Origin: Clostridiaceae bacterium
GTDB lineage: Bacteria > Bacillota > Clostridia > Oscillospirales > Acutalibacteraceae
Assembly (NCBI GenBank): GCA_016287385.1
Contig: JAEEWM010000004.1
Span: 62,001-126,000 of the forward strand
Direction of reading: 5' to 3'
DNA: 64,000 nucleotides
Position 1 is the first letter of the stretch. Each line of letters opens with the position of its first letter. The position numbers and the translations under genes were made by a program. Below, piece by piece: positions 17,391 to 27,289 of the stretch. Under the pieces are notes generated by a model. It was not told the DNA's origin. It searched no databases and saw only the letters and a list, made by a program, of their open reading frames with translations.

Positions 17391-18770
17391 TCAGCGTTTT
17401 GTTACTACAAACGCCGCTATTTCTGCGTCACAGTTCCCGTCAACTTTTACAGTAACCGTATGTGTAGTGTTATCAAGGTCTTCAAACAGCGGGTGTTCAA
17501 TTTTCGACGAATTCGCGGTGCCTTGAAATATTTTCTTTCGGGAGCCGTCAACAACAAACGTAAGAGTACATTTTTCCTTAACTGTTCCGATAAAGCCCAA
17601 CGTATTACCTGTAAAGCTCAGATTCAGCGTCGCGGTTGTCGAGTTCGGATTAAGGCATTTCGGGTAGAGCGAGTGATATGCGGCGCCTTTTGAGTTTCGC
17701 CAGCTGTATATGCTCCAACCGGAATGATTTACCGAGTCTGCCTGCATATTGGTAAGAGTGGCAAATCCGTTCTTTGAAATCATGCTCGCCGGTTTCTTGT
17801 GCTGGGCGGCCGGTGCGCTTACAAGCAATTCTTTGAGTGCGTCCTTCATAATATCCGCGTATAGTTTGTATCCCTCATCGGTAGGATGTACAGAATCGGA
17901 ATTTGAAAACAGTCCGGTATAATTACCTTGCAGACGGTTGTACGCCTCGCCGCCGAGGTCAACTATCGGAATGCCGTAATGATCGGCAACAGCCCTATGG
18001 GCTTTATAGCTTGAATAAGCTCTTCCGTAATTGGCTTTGTTGGTTACAAGAACTATTACAATATCGGCGTACGGGTTGGCGGAATACAGATTATTTATCA
18101 TATATTCAAGATTTGCCTTGCTTAACTCGGCGCTTATTCCGCTGTAAACGTCGTTTATTGCAAACTCGATAAATACAAGGTCGGGCTTTTTTGATGAAAC
18201 GTCGTGTTCAAACCTCGCCGCGCCGAAATAAGAACCCGTACCGCCCTCGGCGGCGTTTATCTCCGTGACGGTGCCGGAAGAAACCGATTTGAGATACGCG
18301 GTAGTAAGAGCGCGCCAGGAGTATTTACTCTCATCGCTGGCACCGTAGCCATTCGTAACCGAGCCGCCGAAGTAAACGACCTTTACCGATTCGCCGTTTT
18401 TCATCTTTTTGTATGTGTTGGATAATTTATAAGCGTTTTTCCTTGAAGGTATTTCCATAGGCGTGAATTCATCGTCACTGAAGTGATAGGACGAATTTCC
18501 GGCGGTTGTTTCACTGCTCGTGTTTGTTTTGTTACTCTCGCTGTTTTTTGAGGTGTTGTCGGTTTTTTGAGTATTGTCCGGCTTGCTTTCGCCGTTTTCG
18601 GATGAAGTATTGCCGGCTGTTTCCGAACTGTCAAATTGCGACATATCAAAATCACCCGTATCCACTGCAAAAGATTCGTTAGCCGTGCTTTTTTTCGAAG
18701 CGCAGCCGCAAGCGGTTACAATAAGTAATGCTATAAGCAAATAACATATAACCTTTACGGAAAAGTTCAT
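17391..18770 (-). CDS. SGNH/GDSL hydrolase lipoprotein
   Basis: A 459-residue secreted lipoprotein. The signal peptide ends in a lipobox VTAC with Cys21, followed by a low-complexity Ser/Thr/Asn/Glu-rich linker to about residue 105. The SGNH domain follows: VYFGGSVTNGYG (Ser), AAEGGTGS, FIEFAINDVYSG (Asn) and SDSVHPTDEGY (Asp/His pair intact). The last 130 residues form a separate beta-rich domain. It probably removes acyl groups from polysaccharide at the cell surface; the linker suggests it must reach through the wall. ATG 18770 follows AGGAGTGATTCT. Confidence 0.85.
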   Translation of the reverse strand: MNFSVKVICYLLIALLIVTACGCASKKSTANESFAVDTGDFDMSQFDSSETAGNTSSENGESKPDNTQKTDNTSKNSESNKTNTSSETTAGNSSYHFSDDEFTPMEIPSRKNAYKLSNTYKKMKNGESVKVVYFGGSVTNGYGASDESKYSWRALTTAYLKSVSSGTVTEINAAEGGTGSYFGAARFEHDVSSKKPDLVFIEFAINDVYSGISAELSKANLEYMINNLYSANPYADIVIVLVTNKANYGRAYSSYKAHRAVADHYGIPIVDLGGEAYNRLQGNYTGLFSNSDSVHPTDEGYKLYADIMKDALKELLVSAPAAQHKKPASMISKNGFATLTNMQADSVNHSGWSIYSWRNSKGAAYHSLYPKCLNPNSTTATLNLSFTGNTLGFIGTVKEKCTLTFVVDGSRKKIFQGTANSSKIEHPLFEDLDNTTHTVTVKVDGNCDAEIAAFVVTKR

Positions 18771-18830
18771 AGAATCACTCCTATTACCTTAAAGTAATAC
18801 TTTTACAAACAAGCAGGTAAAGACTGATAT

Positions 18831-18862
18831 AAAAGGAGCGCCATGAAAATGCATGGCGCTCC
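18831..18862 (-). terminator. Terminator of the dockerin gene
   Basis: Perfect 11-base arms GGAGCGCCATG / CATGGCGCTCC with a 6-base loop. On the minus strand the stem is followed by TTTTATATC. It lies 16 bases after the dockerin gene stop. Confidence 0.8.
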
Positions 18863-18878
18863 GGATGGGTAAAGACTT

Positions 18879-21197
18879 TTATGAGGCGTATAAGCCGATA
18901 ATGGTTTTAATCAGAGAAGTGTGATCGTTTCCGTCAACAATACCGTTGCGGTTACAGTCAAGTGAGAGGCAGGTAACCGAATCGCCTATACGTACCTGCT
19001 TGTAGATTACAAGGTCTTTAACGTCGGCGACGCCGTCGTTGTTATAGTCACCGCCGAGGTATGCCGGAATAAAGCAATCCTCGTCTATATCACCGGCGTT
19101 GATATAACCGTCTGCCCAGTTAATAGACGTCCATTTGCCGGTAGGAGCGCCGGTTCTGCTGCCGTCGGTCACAAAGCTGAGATTATAATTCATAAAGGTG
19201 GTTATGAGGTTTTCGCCGACCGCAACTCCGCCTTCGATCTTATAAAGAGCGGCGTTCTTCATATATGAATTCATAGAGGTTCCCATACCGTAGTTGCCGA
19301 GCATTAGCAGGAAGCTGTCTTTAGCATTGTAAAGTTCAAATTCAACCGTGCGTGAGGTCTGATCCAAAATATCGGAACCGTCAACCTTTGTAACGGCTGT
19401 GGTATATCCGGAGTTTACAAAGAGATTTACATAGGACTTAATACCGCCTAAAGCGCACTCATCCATAGTAAAGCGATAGGTTCCCGCCGCGATCGCTCCG
19501 CCTTTGTACGCTAAAACGTGATAGTTGTCGTAGCCCGCCGGGAAATGTACCATTTTCTCTTTCGGGAAATGGCTCTTATCGTCAACGCCGTACTGTAAAA
19601 GCGCGCCGGAGCAGTTAAGCGGGAACCATTTGCCGTTGGGGGCTGTGCTTCTGCTATAACCCCACTCGCCCCGGTCAAAGTTATCGGCATTAAAGGGTAC
19701 TAAAATATTGGTGGTGCCGTAGGTATCATTTTTATAGGTGTAAAGTCTCGGATTCCTGAAGGCAAAATCAAGATCTGTGCCTTTGCCGTAGTTACCGATA
19801 AACATACCAATACCGGCGCCGTTGGCTGATACAGTGAACTCGTAAACTCTCTCGAAACCGTCAGTAGAAATAAGTGTTCCGGTATAGGACGTGCCTATAT
19901 CACTGCCTGTGCGCAGCTGAACGGAAGGTTCAACATCGGTAGCACTTGTATTGTTAATATCTACCTTAAGGCGGTATACCGTTCCCGCGTTTACATAAAC
20001 GGCATTGTCTTTGTAGGCTACTACCTGATAGTTATCGCTGCCGGCGGCAAAGTGCGCCGCGTAATTATTGGTGCTCTCATTATCAAAGTAATGCTCGGGC
20101 AGGGTTTTTACGGTGTAGTAACCGGTTCTTTCCCATAATTGACTTTTTGAACCGGAAGACCAATAGTAATCCGAAGCAAACGTATTTATAAGATTATCGC
20201 CGGTAGGATCACCTGAGCCGTCAAGCAGATAAAGCTCCGGGTTTGCGCAAACAAAATCACCGCTTGTGCCGTAGTTGCCCACGCAAACGCCGATTCTATC
20301 GCTTCCCGTGAAGTTTGATTCAAATGTAAATGTGATTATATACTTATAGTTTTCCGCGTCATAAGTAGCGGTATAGTTCGTAAATGCCGCTGTAGGAGCG
20401 AATGTATTGCCGCCGTTATCCGCGGAACCAACGTTTATAGTAGGCGTGCCGCTGAATATTTTACAGTCCATTGTAAAGCGGTAGTTACCTGCCGCCTGGG
20501 TTTTATAAGGCGCCCTGTAAAGCCAGCGCGAATAATTGTTCCTTACCTCTTCAAAATGAACGTACTCGTGAACCGGCTCAACGTACGGCGCAAAGTAACC
20601 GTCGGGTACAGGAGACGTGCAGGTCGCGGTGGAAGAAGCAAAGTTTCTTCTGTTCCACTTGTTGCCGGCTCTTGAAGTGCTGTAATAATCACTCGCGAAG
20701 GTGTTTATAAGCGAGGAACCGGTGGGGTTGCCGTCGCTGTCTAAAAGATAAAGCGTAGGATTGGCGCAGGCAAATACCGCGTCGCCGGTGGTGTTGTTTC
20801 TGTTGCCGGTGCCGTAGTTACCTATCATTGCGCCTAAGTTGCCGCCCCAGTTTTCAGTCATTGTGAAGGTGATTATGTATTTGTAATTTACACTGTCATA
20901 GGTCTCAACATAATTTGACTGTGCAGAAAGAGCGGCACCCGTTTCATCCGCGCCGACCTGAATGCAGGGTACGCCGCTTGTGATTTTACAGTCCATCTCA
21001 AAACGGTAATTACCCGCCTGTATCGTCGCCCAGCCCTTGGTGTACTTCATACAGGTCCAGTCCGTACCTTTGAATTCGACCAGATCCGGCGTCGTGCCCG
21101 CCGCGCTTACAGTCAGCCCGCAAAGACAGGTGAAGAGGGACACGAGCATGCAAACACTGAGCAAGACACTTGCCAACTTCTTAAAATTATTTGTCAT
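18879..21197 (-). CDS. Secreted protein with four tandem beta-type modules and a type I dockerin
   Basis: A 772-residue secreted protein. The signal peptide ends near residue 32 (VSAAG). Four modules of about 150-170 residues follow, each with a YRF-MDCKI-like strand, a GNYG-G motif and, in most, a NPxLYLLDSDGxPTG and LINTF stretch; their starts fall near 21000, 20480, 19970 and 19460. The last 57 residues are a type I dockerin with two calcium loops (GDYNNDGVADVKD and DCNRNGIVDGND). No catalytic domain is visible. It looks like a carbohydrate-binding or structural part of a cohesin-dockerin complex. ATG 21197 has GGAGG eight bases upstream. Confidence 0.85.
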   Translation of the reverse strand: MTNNFKKLASVLLSVCMLVSLFTCLCGLTVSAAGTTPDLVEFKGTDWTCMKYTKGWATIQAGNYRFEMDCKITSGVPCIQVGADETGAALSAQSNYVETYDSVNYKYIITFTMTENWGGNLGAMIGNYGTGNRNNTTGDAVFACANPTLYLLDSDGNPTGSSLINTFASDYYSTSRAGNKWNRRNFASSTATCTSPVPDGYFAPYVEPVHEYVHFEEVRNNYSRWLYRAPYKTQAAGNYRFTMDCKIFSGTPTINVGSADNGGNTFAPTAAFTNYTATYDAENYKYIITFTFESNFTGSDRIGVCVGNYGTSGDFVCANPELYLLDGSGDPTGDNLINTFASDYYWSSGSKSQLWERTGYYTVKTLPEHYFDNESTNNYAAHFAAGSDNYQVVAYKDNAVYVNAGTVYRLKVDINNTSATDVEPSVQLRTGSDIGTSYTGTLISTDGFERVYEFTVSANGAGIGMFIGNYGKGTDLDFAFRNPRLYTYKNDTYGTTNILVPFNADNFDRGEWGYSRSTAPNGKWFPLNCSGALLQYGVDDKSHFPKEKMVHFPAGYDNYHVLAYKGGAIAAGTYRFTMDECALGGIKSYVNLFVNSGYTTAVTKVDGSDILDQTSRTVEFELYNAKDSFLLMLGNYGMGTSMNSYMKNAALYKIEGGVAVGENLITTFMNYNLSFVTDGSRTGAPTGKWTSINWADGYINAGDIDEDCFIPAYLGGDYNNDGVADVKDLVIYKQVRIGDSVTCLSLDCNRNGIVDGNDHTSLIKTIIGLYAS

Positions 21198-21265
21198 AAA
21201 CGATACCTCCAGTATTTTTAATTGACTCAAAGGCAAACTTGACATTTGCACTTGTTTCCGATAGT

Positions 21266-21271
21266 ATTATA
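21266..21271 (-). promoter_or_regulatory. Extended -10 promoter of the dockerin gene
   Basis: On the minus strand TGCTATAAT is an extended -10 element; no good -35 is visible 17 bases away. The region 21198-21600 (about 400 bases) otherwise holds only this promoter, AT-rich sequence and the promoter of the next gene; I see no gene in it. Confidence 0.55.
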
Positions 21272-21541
21272 GCATATGACGAATAAAAAACATATAGATA
21301 TAATTGCGCAATTTTAGCACAAAATTTAGATTTTTGGCAATGAGAGGAAGCAGGACGGCGAAACACAAATAGTATCAACCACTTATAAGTCATTTTTATT
21401 ATACATAACAATGTTGCTGTTTTCAATGCCTTTTCTGCTATTTATCAGCACAAAATTGCTTATTTTAATAATTGTGTTCAAATGTTGAGGAAGCGGGATA
21501 TTAGGCTGATTTTTAACAAAAAAGTTTGCTTATAATGATGA

Positions 21542-21569
21542 TTGACATTATTTCCGGCTGTTTTATAGT
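21542..21569 (+). promoter_or_regulatory. Promoter of the TraB-like lipoprotein gene
   Basis: TTGACA (21542-21547), 16 bases, TATAGT (21564-21569). The leader is about 25 bases. Confidence 0.65.
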
Positions 21570-21600
21570 GTTTATATCAGTTTGAAACGGGGGTATATTT

Positions 21601-22584
21601 ATGAAGTTTACAAGACGGCTTATTTTGATACTGTCTGCCGTTTTAATGCTGTTTTCAGCCGCTTGCTCAAAAAGCGGCGGCAACCGCTTTGCGGCGGATG
21701 ACGTATCCTCAAAGGTTTCATCTGAAAATGAGCAAAGCGTATCGCCGGTCCTATGGCGTGCGACCGATAAAGAGGGGAGCGAGATTTACTTTTTCGGTAC
21801 GATACATATCGGCGATAAGCGGAATAAAGAGATCATCAATCGATTACATCCGGTTTTGCGGAAATGCGACACGCTCGCGGTGGAGTTTGACGTAGTCGCA
21901 TATTCGGGCAATTTCGGCGCACAAAAGCGCGATCTTGTGAAGTTTGTTTATAAGGACGGTTCCACTGTCCGCGACCATATATCCGACGGGCTTTACGAGA
22001 AAATGGCGGACTTTCTTAAAGAAACAAAATTGTATTCAAAAATTTACGATAATTACAAGCTCGGAATGTGGTATCAGCTTGTAAGTCAGGCGGTTATCAA
22101 AAAAACCGGCCTGTCAGCCGGTATGGCGATGGACAGTCTGCTTATCAAGGAAGCAAATTCCATCGACCTTAGGATACTGGAGGTTGAGGATCCGGAGTTT
22201 CAGACCGATCTGCTCGCGAACACACCGGATGATTATTATGAGCTCGCGCTCGGCAGTGATCTTGAAAGAATTGACGACGGTGTTGCCGAATTGCAAAAGC
22301 TTTATGAAGTCTGGCTTAAAGGCGGCGAAAAGGAAATGGTCGGGATTTTAAGCAACAGTGATTACGGCTCAGAGTTTTCGGAAAACCAGCGGCGCGTTAT
22401 CGAAGATTTTGACCGCCGGCTTTTAACAGAGCGGAATGCCGGCATGGCTGAAAAAGCAAAGGAGTACGTTAAGAGCGGCAGGACGGTGTTTTTTGCCGTG
22501 GGCATTGCGCATTTTCTAGGCAGCGACGGTATAGTTTCGCTGCTTGAAAATGAAGGATTTACGTTTACAAAAGTAAAGTATTAG
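21601..22584 (+). CDS. TraB/GumN-family lipoprotein
   Basis: A 327-residue lipoprotein with lipobox FSAAC (Cys22). The TraB/GumN domain begins with VLWRATDKEGSEIYFFGTIH, including the GTIHIGD motif, followed by LAVEFD and, near the C-terminus, FFAVGIAHFLGSDGIVSLL, both diagnostic blocks. The fold is related to Tiki-type metalloproteases that use the Gx2H and Glu residues, so an extracellular metalloprotease activity is possible but unproven. It is transcribed alone between its promoter and terminator. Confidence 0.85.
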   Translation: MKFTRRLILILSAVLMLFSAACSKSGGNRFAADDVSSKVSSENEQSVSPVLWRATDKEGSEIYFFGTIHIGDKRNKEIINRLHPVLRKCDTLAVEFDVVAYSGNFGAQKRDLVKFVYKDGSTVRDHISDGLYEKMADFLKETKLYSKIYDNYKLGMWYQLVSQAVIKKTGLSAGMAMDSLLIKEANSIDLRILEVEDPEFQTDLLANTPDDYYELALGSDLERIDDGVAELQKLYEVWLKGGEKEMVGILSNSDYGSEFSENQRRVIEDFDRRLLTERNAGMAEKAKEYVKSGRTVFFAVGIAHFLGSDGIVSLLENEGFTFTKVKY

Positions 22585-22603
22585 CGCCACTGCAAAACAA
22601 AAA

Positions 22604-22644
22604 AAGGGGATATCACGCAAAATAACGTGATATCCTCGTTTTTG
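22604..22644 (+). terminator. Terminator after the TraB-like gene
   Basis: GGATATCACG and CGTGATATCC form a perfect 10-bp stem with an A-rich loop, followed by CGTTTTTG. A-run on the left also allows reverse use. Confidence 0.82.
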
Positions 22645-22690
22645 TTGTTATTTCCGAATGGCGCGCCCCGGCAAGGCGGGCGGGTAAATT

Positions 22691-23236
22691 TTATAACGCA
22701 AGCGACATATAAAGCAGTTCCTGATAGCCTGAAATACGCGAGTTAAAGCCTTTCGGATTTCGTCCGAATTCTACGAATCCGAGACTCTTGTACAAATATA
22801 CGGCTCTTTCGTTATCGGCTACAACGTTTAATTCAAGTTGTTTATAACCGGCATTTTTTGCACATTCAATACAGGCGAGCGTCAGCGCGCGCCCGATACC
22901 GAGACCCCAGTATTCTTTAAGCACGCATATGCCGAATTCCGCCCTGTGCTTTACCTTATACTTTTTTCCGACCGCCTCAAATCCCGCCGTACCGATGATT
23001 TTACCGTCAATTACGGCGATAAGCTCCGCTTCGTCGGGGCTATTTGTTTTTTCTTCAAGAAACTGCGCTTCCTGCCCGGCGTCAAAGCTGTTCTCATCGG
23101 GATACGAAAGCAAATAATCTGTTTCCGCGTGGGAAAGATTAAATATGTCGAAAACGGCGGCGCCATCCGCTTTGCCGGCGTTTCTGATCAGCGCTTTTTT
23201 GCCGTTTTTTAGTTCAGCGATTTGTTCAAATTTCAT
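22691..23236 (-). CDS. GNAT-family N-acetyltransferase
   Basis: A 181-residue GNAT protein. The acetyl-CoA binding motif A reads FGICVLKEYWGLGIGRALT (Q/RxxGxG/A as YWGLGIG), followed by ELNVVADNERAVYLYKSLGF, the usual motif B. It resembles RimJ/SpeG-like small-molecule or protein acetylases; the substrate cannot be read from the sequence. It lies 16 bases downstream of the large protease gene on the same strand and may be co-transcribed. Confidence 0.85.
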   Translation of the reverse strand: MKFEQIAELKNGKKALIRNAGKADGAAVFDIFNLSHAETDYLLSYPDENSFDAGQEAQFLEEKTNSPDEAELIAVIDGKIIGTAGFEAVGKKYKVKHRAEFGICVLKEYWGLGIGRALTLACIECAKNAGYKQLELNVVADNERAVYLYKSLGFVEFGRNPKGFNSRISGYQELLYMSLAL

Positions 23237-23252
23237 TTCTGTTCTCCAAAAG

Positions 23253-26200
23253 TTATTTTTGCCGCATTAAGGGAAAACGTTTCCCGTAAACTGTCAGCGC
23301 GGCCGCCGCTGTGATAAGCGACAGTAAAATGATAACGGGAATCGCCGGTTCGCCCGCGTTGCCGGTTTCGGGAGAAGTTTCGGTGTGTAGAACCGAGAAA
23401 TCGGCGTTTGCTTCACCGTCACTCGATACTATAGTGACGGTATGTACCCCGTTCGCAAGCGTTTTAAGATAAGAGGGGAGAAGTGTGATTTTCGTACTGC
23501 CCGCCACGGCGATATAGTTTGAGGTATCAATTATCTTACCGTCAACCTTGACTGCGAGAAAATCCGCAAAGTCGGCGCTTGAAGTAAAGGTTATACCGCA
23601 TTCTTCATCTCTGTAAACGGTCGCGCTCTGCGTCATGGAATACGATACCGGATCCGCCTGACCGAGCAGAACATAAAGGGGATAATATTTGTCATACAGA
23701 CCGAGGCAGGCGTCCATGCCTATATTGGCGCTGAACGCTTTTTCAATAACGGTTTCCCAAGCGCCGTATTTTTCGTAAAGCTCGTCGGGCAGGGGACCTT
23801 CCTCATGGCCGTATTTTTCAAGATTTCTCGCCTTTGCGACAGCAAGCCCCTCGGGGTCGTTTGCGTACGCCGCCATACGCAGTTGGTTGCGCTTTGCGCT
23901 TACGGCGCGGGCGATCTCTTCTACCGTACTGCCCTGCGACTGCATCGTGCTAAGCATATCGTACATTTCCGCAATGCTTTCGTGATAGGCTATGCGATCC
24001 TGCCGCGCGCTTTCGACCGCGTCGGGATCCCACCAGTCAAATTCGACGTATTGTTTAAGACTGCCGCTCTCAGACGGCTTGAAACCGTAGACCGCGTTTT
24101 CGTCCGCCTCGATATCCTTCATGGCGTCGGAGTTTTCCGCCGGGTCGTGACGGTAACCGGTAAAGCCGCGGACGACCTTTTCTTTTGCAATTTCCCGCGT
24201 CGCGTCTTTATCGAGGAAGTATTTTTCACAATCAGGGCATGACCAGTATTCGATGTTTCCCTGCTTATTTGCGGTCGCGGCTGTTGCCGGAACGCGGGTC
24301 GGCTTGTGACCGGTCGCGGTAAGCACCTCGGTGGTTTCAAATCCGCAGACGGTGCATTTAAGATGACGTTCGCCGTCCTCGGTGCAGGTCGGGTCGGTTT
24401 GTGCCTTTACTTCAAAGCTGTGCTCGGCACACTGGATGATATAGTTCATGTAGAAAGAGTCGGCATAGTTGCCGATACCGATAATAAGCGCGTAAGCAGT
24501 GCCCGGCTCCGAGCTTCCGTCATAAAGGACCTTGTAATCGACCGATTCGGTAAGCTCTTTATCGCCGTGAACAAGCAGCAGCGCCGGTGTCTGCGCACTG
24601 CCGTCGGCTATAACGGGGTTCATATAAATTCCGTCAATAAGTTGGATCGAATATATAACGTCGCCGTTTTCTGCCGCCGTATCGGCCTCAGAAATGCGGC
24701 TGGTCACATCCATCCGATAATCGTAAACGTCTTCAATATAGTAGAAATCCCCGAGGCTTTCGTGGTGCGGCGCATCATCAAGTCCGGCCGTGCCAAAGGT
24801 AAGACCGAGGTTCTCCTTAGTCGTATCCAAGGCGAAAAACGGACTTATCGGCACGTTAAGTCGATAATTGTATATCGCGTCCCTGATCGGTGTGGCGAGC
24901 GCAAATAATCCATTCTCAAACGGATAATCTTCTATCGTGTGCAGACGGTCCGGCGTATCTTCGGGATTTGAAACGTAGCCCTTGACGTTCCAGTTGCCGT
25001 CTTCGCAAACAAGGTATAGATATAAAGCGTCGGAATATGAGTCTCCCTCGCTATTAAATATCAGGCTTACCGGAAGGTATGCCGACTGTTTCGACAAATC
25101 AACGTACTGTATATCGGCAAGATATGCGTTACCTTCGGGATCGAATACCGCAAAATAATCTTTATTGATTTTCGGAACGTACCAGGTGACAGAGTCGGTA
25201 GAATAAATTGCCCGGTAAAAATCGGCGGCTGAAACGTCCCAACTGTCAATAAACTGATATGTGTCCACTACGCCGGTACATGCTTGGGTTTCGAAGAAAG
25301 TGCCGTTTGGGTATAAATCGTCAAGGCTTGCATCACCGTAAACATTTTGCAGGAATTTTACATAGTTCTCGTCTTCGTCATAGATGTAGCGTATAACAGA
25401 CGAAGCGTTTACCGCCATAAGCGCCTGAGCGGAAATATCGCTCAAAACCACACGGTAGCGGTCGGAGGTGCCGTCGGCGTTTATAATCAGTTTTACGTTT
25501 GTTTTATCGGGAGAAATCACCTCTGCGCTTTGCTGAGCAACTATCTGCGAAAGATAATCGTTGATTTCCGCGGTGCCGCTAAACTCACCGAGGTTTACGA
25601 GCCGGTCGCACAGGTAGGATAAAAGCTCTGAAAAAGGACGGTTCGCCTCTGTGTCTTCCATGCTTTCTTTAATGAGATCAATGGTAATATTTGTTAAGTT
25701 TTTATCGGTAAGGTAGGATGTTATATAGCCGGTTTCATAGATAAGCGCGTAATACGCGGCGACCTTTGCGCGCTTCAAAAGATATGACTTAGCGACGGGA
25801 TCATCGACAATATCCGCGGTCTTTATCATCTGCGCAACAAAATCTTTCGACACAACATAGGTGGGTCCTGAAAAATAAATACTGAGTCCTGTCGGGCTGA
25901 TTTTAACTTTACCGGTCACGCTATCCGGCCAGGTGATTTCGCCGTTTTCGTTTCGGAAATAGCCCTCGGTAATTGTTTTGGATATACCGGTGCTGCTTGC
26001 ATATATAACGTCGTCATCACTTCCGTCACGGTCAAAGAGAACTTCGAGTATCCGGAGCGCAAGGTCGGTGTAGACGTTGCGAGATTCTTCGATTTCAGAG
26101 TCCGCGATATTATTTGATTCCGATTGCGGTACGCTGACAGCGCCGATCAAATTGCCGAGGTCGTGCAGCTCCGAATGTCCGCCGGCGTAGACTATCGTAT

Positions 26201-27182
26201 TTGACAGCGCGTAGAACTCATCATAGAAATTATAGCGCCCGTTGACAGTCCCGGGGTTTTTAGCTTCCGAAATGAAGATATCGTCAAGCTCTGTGAGCCT
26301 CGGAAGCAGGCGTTGTTTGAAATTGGCGGACGACGCGACCGTAAGCGTTGCCGGCTGGTTGTCTTTATAATACGCAATCATACTGTCCACTACTGTTTTG
26401 CCAAGCTCAAAGCCGCTCATATTCGGGTTATCCTTCACGGCGTTGAGCCACGTTGTGTATTCGTTACCGTCGCCGGGCACGTCTTCGGGAGAAACTATAA
26501 AGTATTCGGAGTAATCGCATAATGCGGTAAGAATTTCAATGTTTCCCATATCGCAGGCGTCGAAGTTGATAATCTCAAACTTTTTTCCGTCACGCACCAG
26601 CGCACTGTTTTTGAAGGCGGAGGCAAGCTCCCAAAGGTTAAAATCATCATCATTGCCCGGGATATAGCCGAATCCGTATACAGGACCGCCGCCGTGGTTC
26701 CACAAAATAACGTCAAACTTATCGGCGGGGTAGTTTTTATAGCCGTAGTCAAGAAAGGCCGTTAGCATATCCGTATCAAGAATTGAAGAAGTTTCATATC
26801 CCGGTATACCGGTTTCTTCAAGCAAAATCATTTTGCCGTGCTCTTCGCCTTCACGTTTTCCTTCAAGCTTCCACACTTGATTATATTGTGTGGATATTTC
26901 ATCGGCGCCCTTGAGAAATTCACCGGGGGTCTGCCAAGCGTCAGCGCCGCCGGTAATGACGATATATTGCAGGTTTTCGTCATACTCCGCGTTCATGGAC
27001 TGTTTTAGGTTCCAGGTCAGTGAGCCGCCGTCAGTTTCAAGATTTGACCCGATACCGTAAAGCAACACAGTTCGCGTTTGAGCGCCGCCCTGCGCGTATG
27101 AAACAACAGTCGGAAACAGTCCCGAAATCACCGACATGATTATTGTCAACGAAAGCAGAATGCTAAGCGATATTTTTTTCAT
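23253..27182 (-). CDS. Clostripain (C11) family secreted protease, wall-anchored
   Basis: A 1309-residue secreted protein. After a signal peptide (cleavage near YAQGG) comes a C11 peptidase domain with the catalytic pair His163 (ILWNHGGG) and Cys210 (NFDACDMG). The middle is long and unassigned. Around residue 890-960 is a Cys-rich segment with two CxxC pairs (CTEDGERHLKCTVCG, CPDCEKYF), a repeat type common in clostridial surface proteins. The C-terminus has SPETG (1270-1274), a hydrophobic stretch and a basic tail, as in (S/N)PxTG sortase signals. ATG 27182 is chosen over 27200 because GGGGGTG precedes it. Confidence 0.85.
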   Translation of the reverse strand: MKKISLSILLSLTIIMSVISGLFPTVVSYAQGGAQTRTVLLYGIGSNLETDGGSLTWNLKQSMNAEYDENLQYIVITGGADAWQTPGEFLKGADEISTQYNQVWKLEGKREGEEHGKMILLEETGIPGYETSSILDTDMLTAFLDYGYKNYPADKFDVILWNHGGGPVYGFGYIPGNDDDFNLWELASAFKNSALVRDGKKFEIINFDACDMGNIEILTALCDYSEYFIVSPEDVPGDGNEYTTWLNAVKDNPNMSGFELGKTVVDSMIAYYKDNQPATLTVASSANFKQRLLPRLTELDDIFISEAKNPGTVNGRYNFYDEFYALSNTIVYAGGHSELHDLGNLIGAVSVPQSESNNIADSEIEESRNVYTDLALRILEVLFDRDGSDDDVIYASSTGISKTITEGYFRNENGEITWPDSVTGKVKISPTGLSIYFSGPTYVVSKDFVAQMIKTADIVDDPVAKSYLLKRAKVAAYYALIYETGYITSYLTDKNLTNITIDLIKESMEDTEANRPFSELLSYLCDRLVNLGEFSGTAEINDYLSQIVAQQSAEVISPDKTNVKLIINADGTSDRYRVVLSDISAQALMAVNASSVIRYIYDEDENYVKFLQNVYGDASLDDLYPNGTFFETQACTGVVDTYQFIDSWDVSAADFYRAIYSTDSVTWYVPKINKDYFAVFDPEGNAYLADIQYVDLSKQSAYLPVSLIFNSEGDSYSDALYLYLVCEDGNWNVKGYVSNPEDTPDRLHTIEDYPFENGLFALATPIRDAIYNYRLNVPISPFFALDTTKENLGLTFGTAGLDDAPHHESLGDFYYIEDVYDYRMDVTSRISEADTAAENGDVIYSIQLIDGIYMNPVIADGSAQTPALLLVHGDKELTESVDYKVLYDGSSEPGTAYALIIGIGNYADSFYMNYIIQCAEHSFEVKAQTDPTCTEDGERHLKCTVCGFETTEVLTATGHKPTRVPATAATANKQGNIEYWSCPDCEKYFLDKDATREIAKEKVVRGFTGYRHDPAENSDAMKDIEADENAVYGFKPSESGSLKQYVEFDWWDPDAVESARQDRIAYHESIAEMYDMLSTMQSQGSTVEEIARAVSAKRNQLRMAAYANDPEGLAVAKARNLEKYGHEEGPLPDELYEKYGAWETVIEKAFSANIGMDACLGLYDKYYPLYVLLGQADPVSYSMTQSATVYRDEECGITFTSSADFADFLAVKVDGKIIDTSNYIAVAGSTKITLLPSYLKTLANGVHTVTIVSSDGEANADFSVLHTETSPETGNAGEPAIPVIILLSLITAAAALTVYGKRFPLMRQK

Positions 27183-27289
27183 TTCGTTTGACACCCCCAT
27201 AGATGAAGAAATGTTTAATACCGAATTATCTTACCATAACTTTCGAAAAAATGGAATACCTTTTAGCAAATTTATCAGCAAAAACGGAA

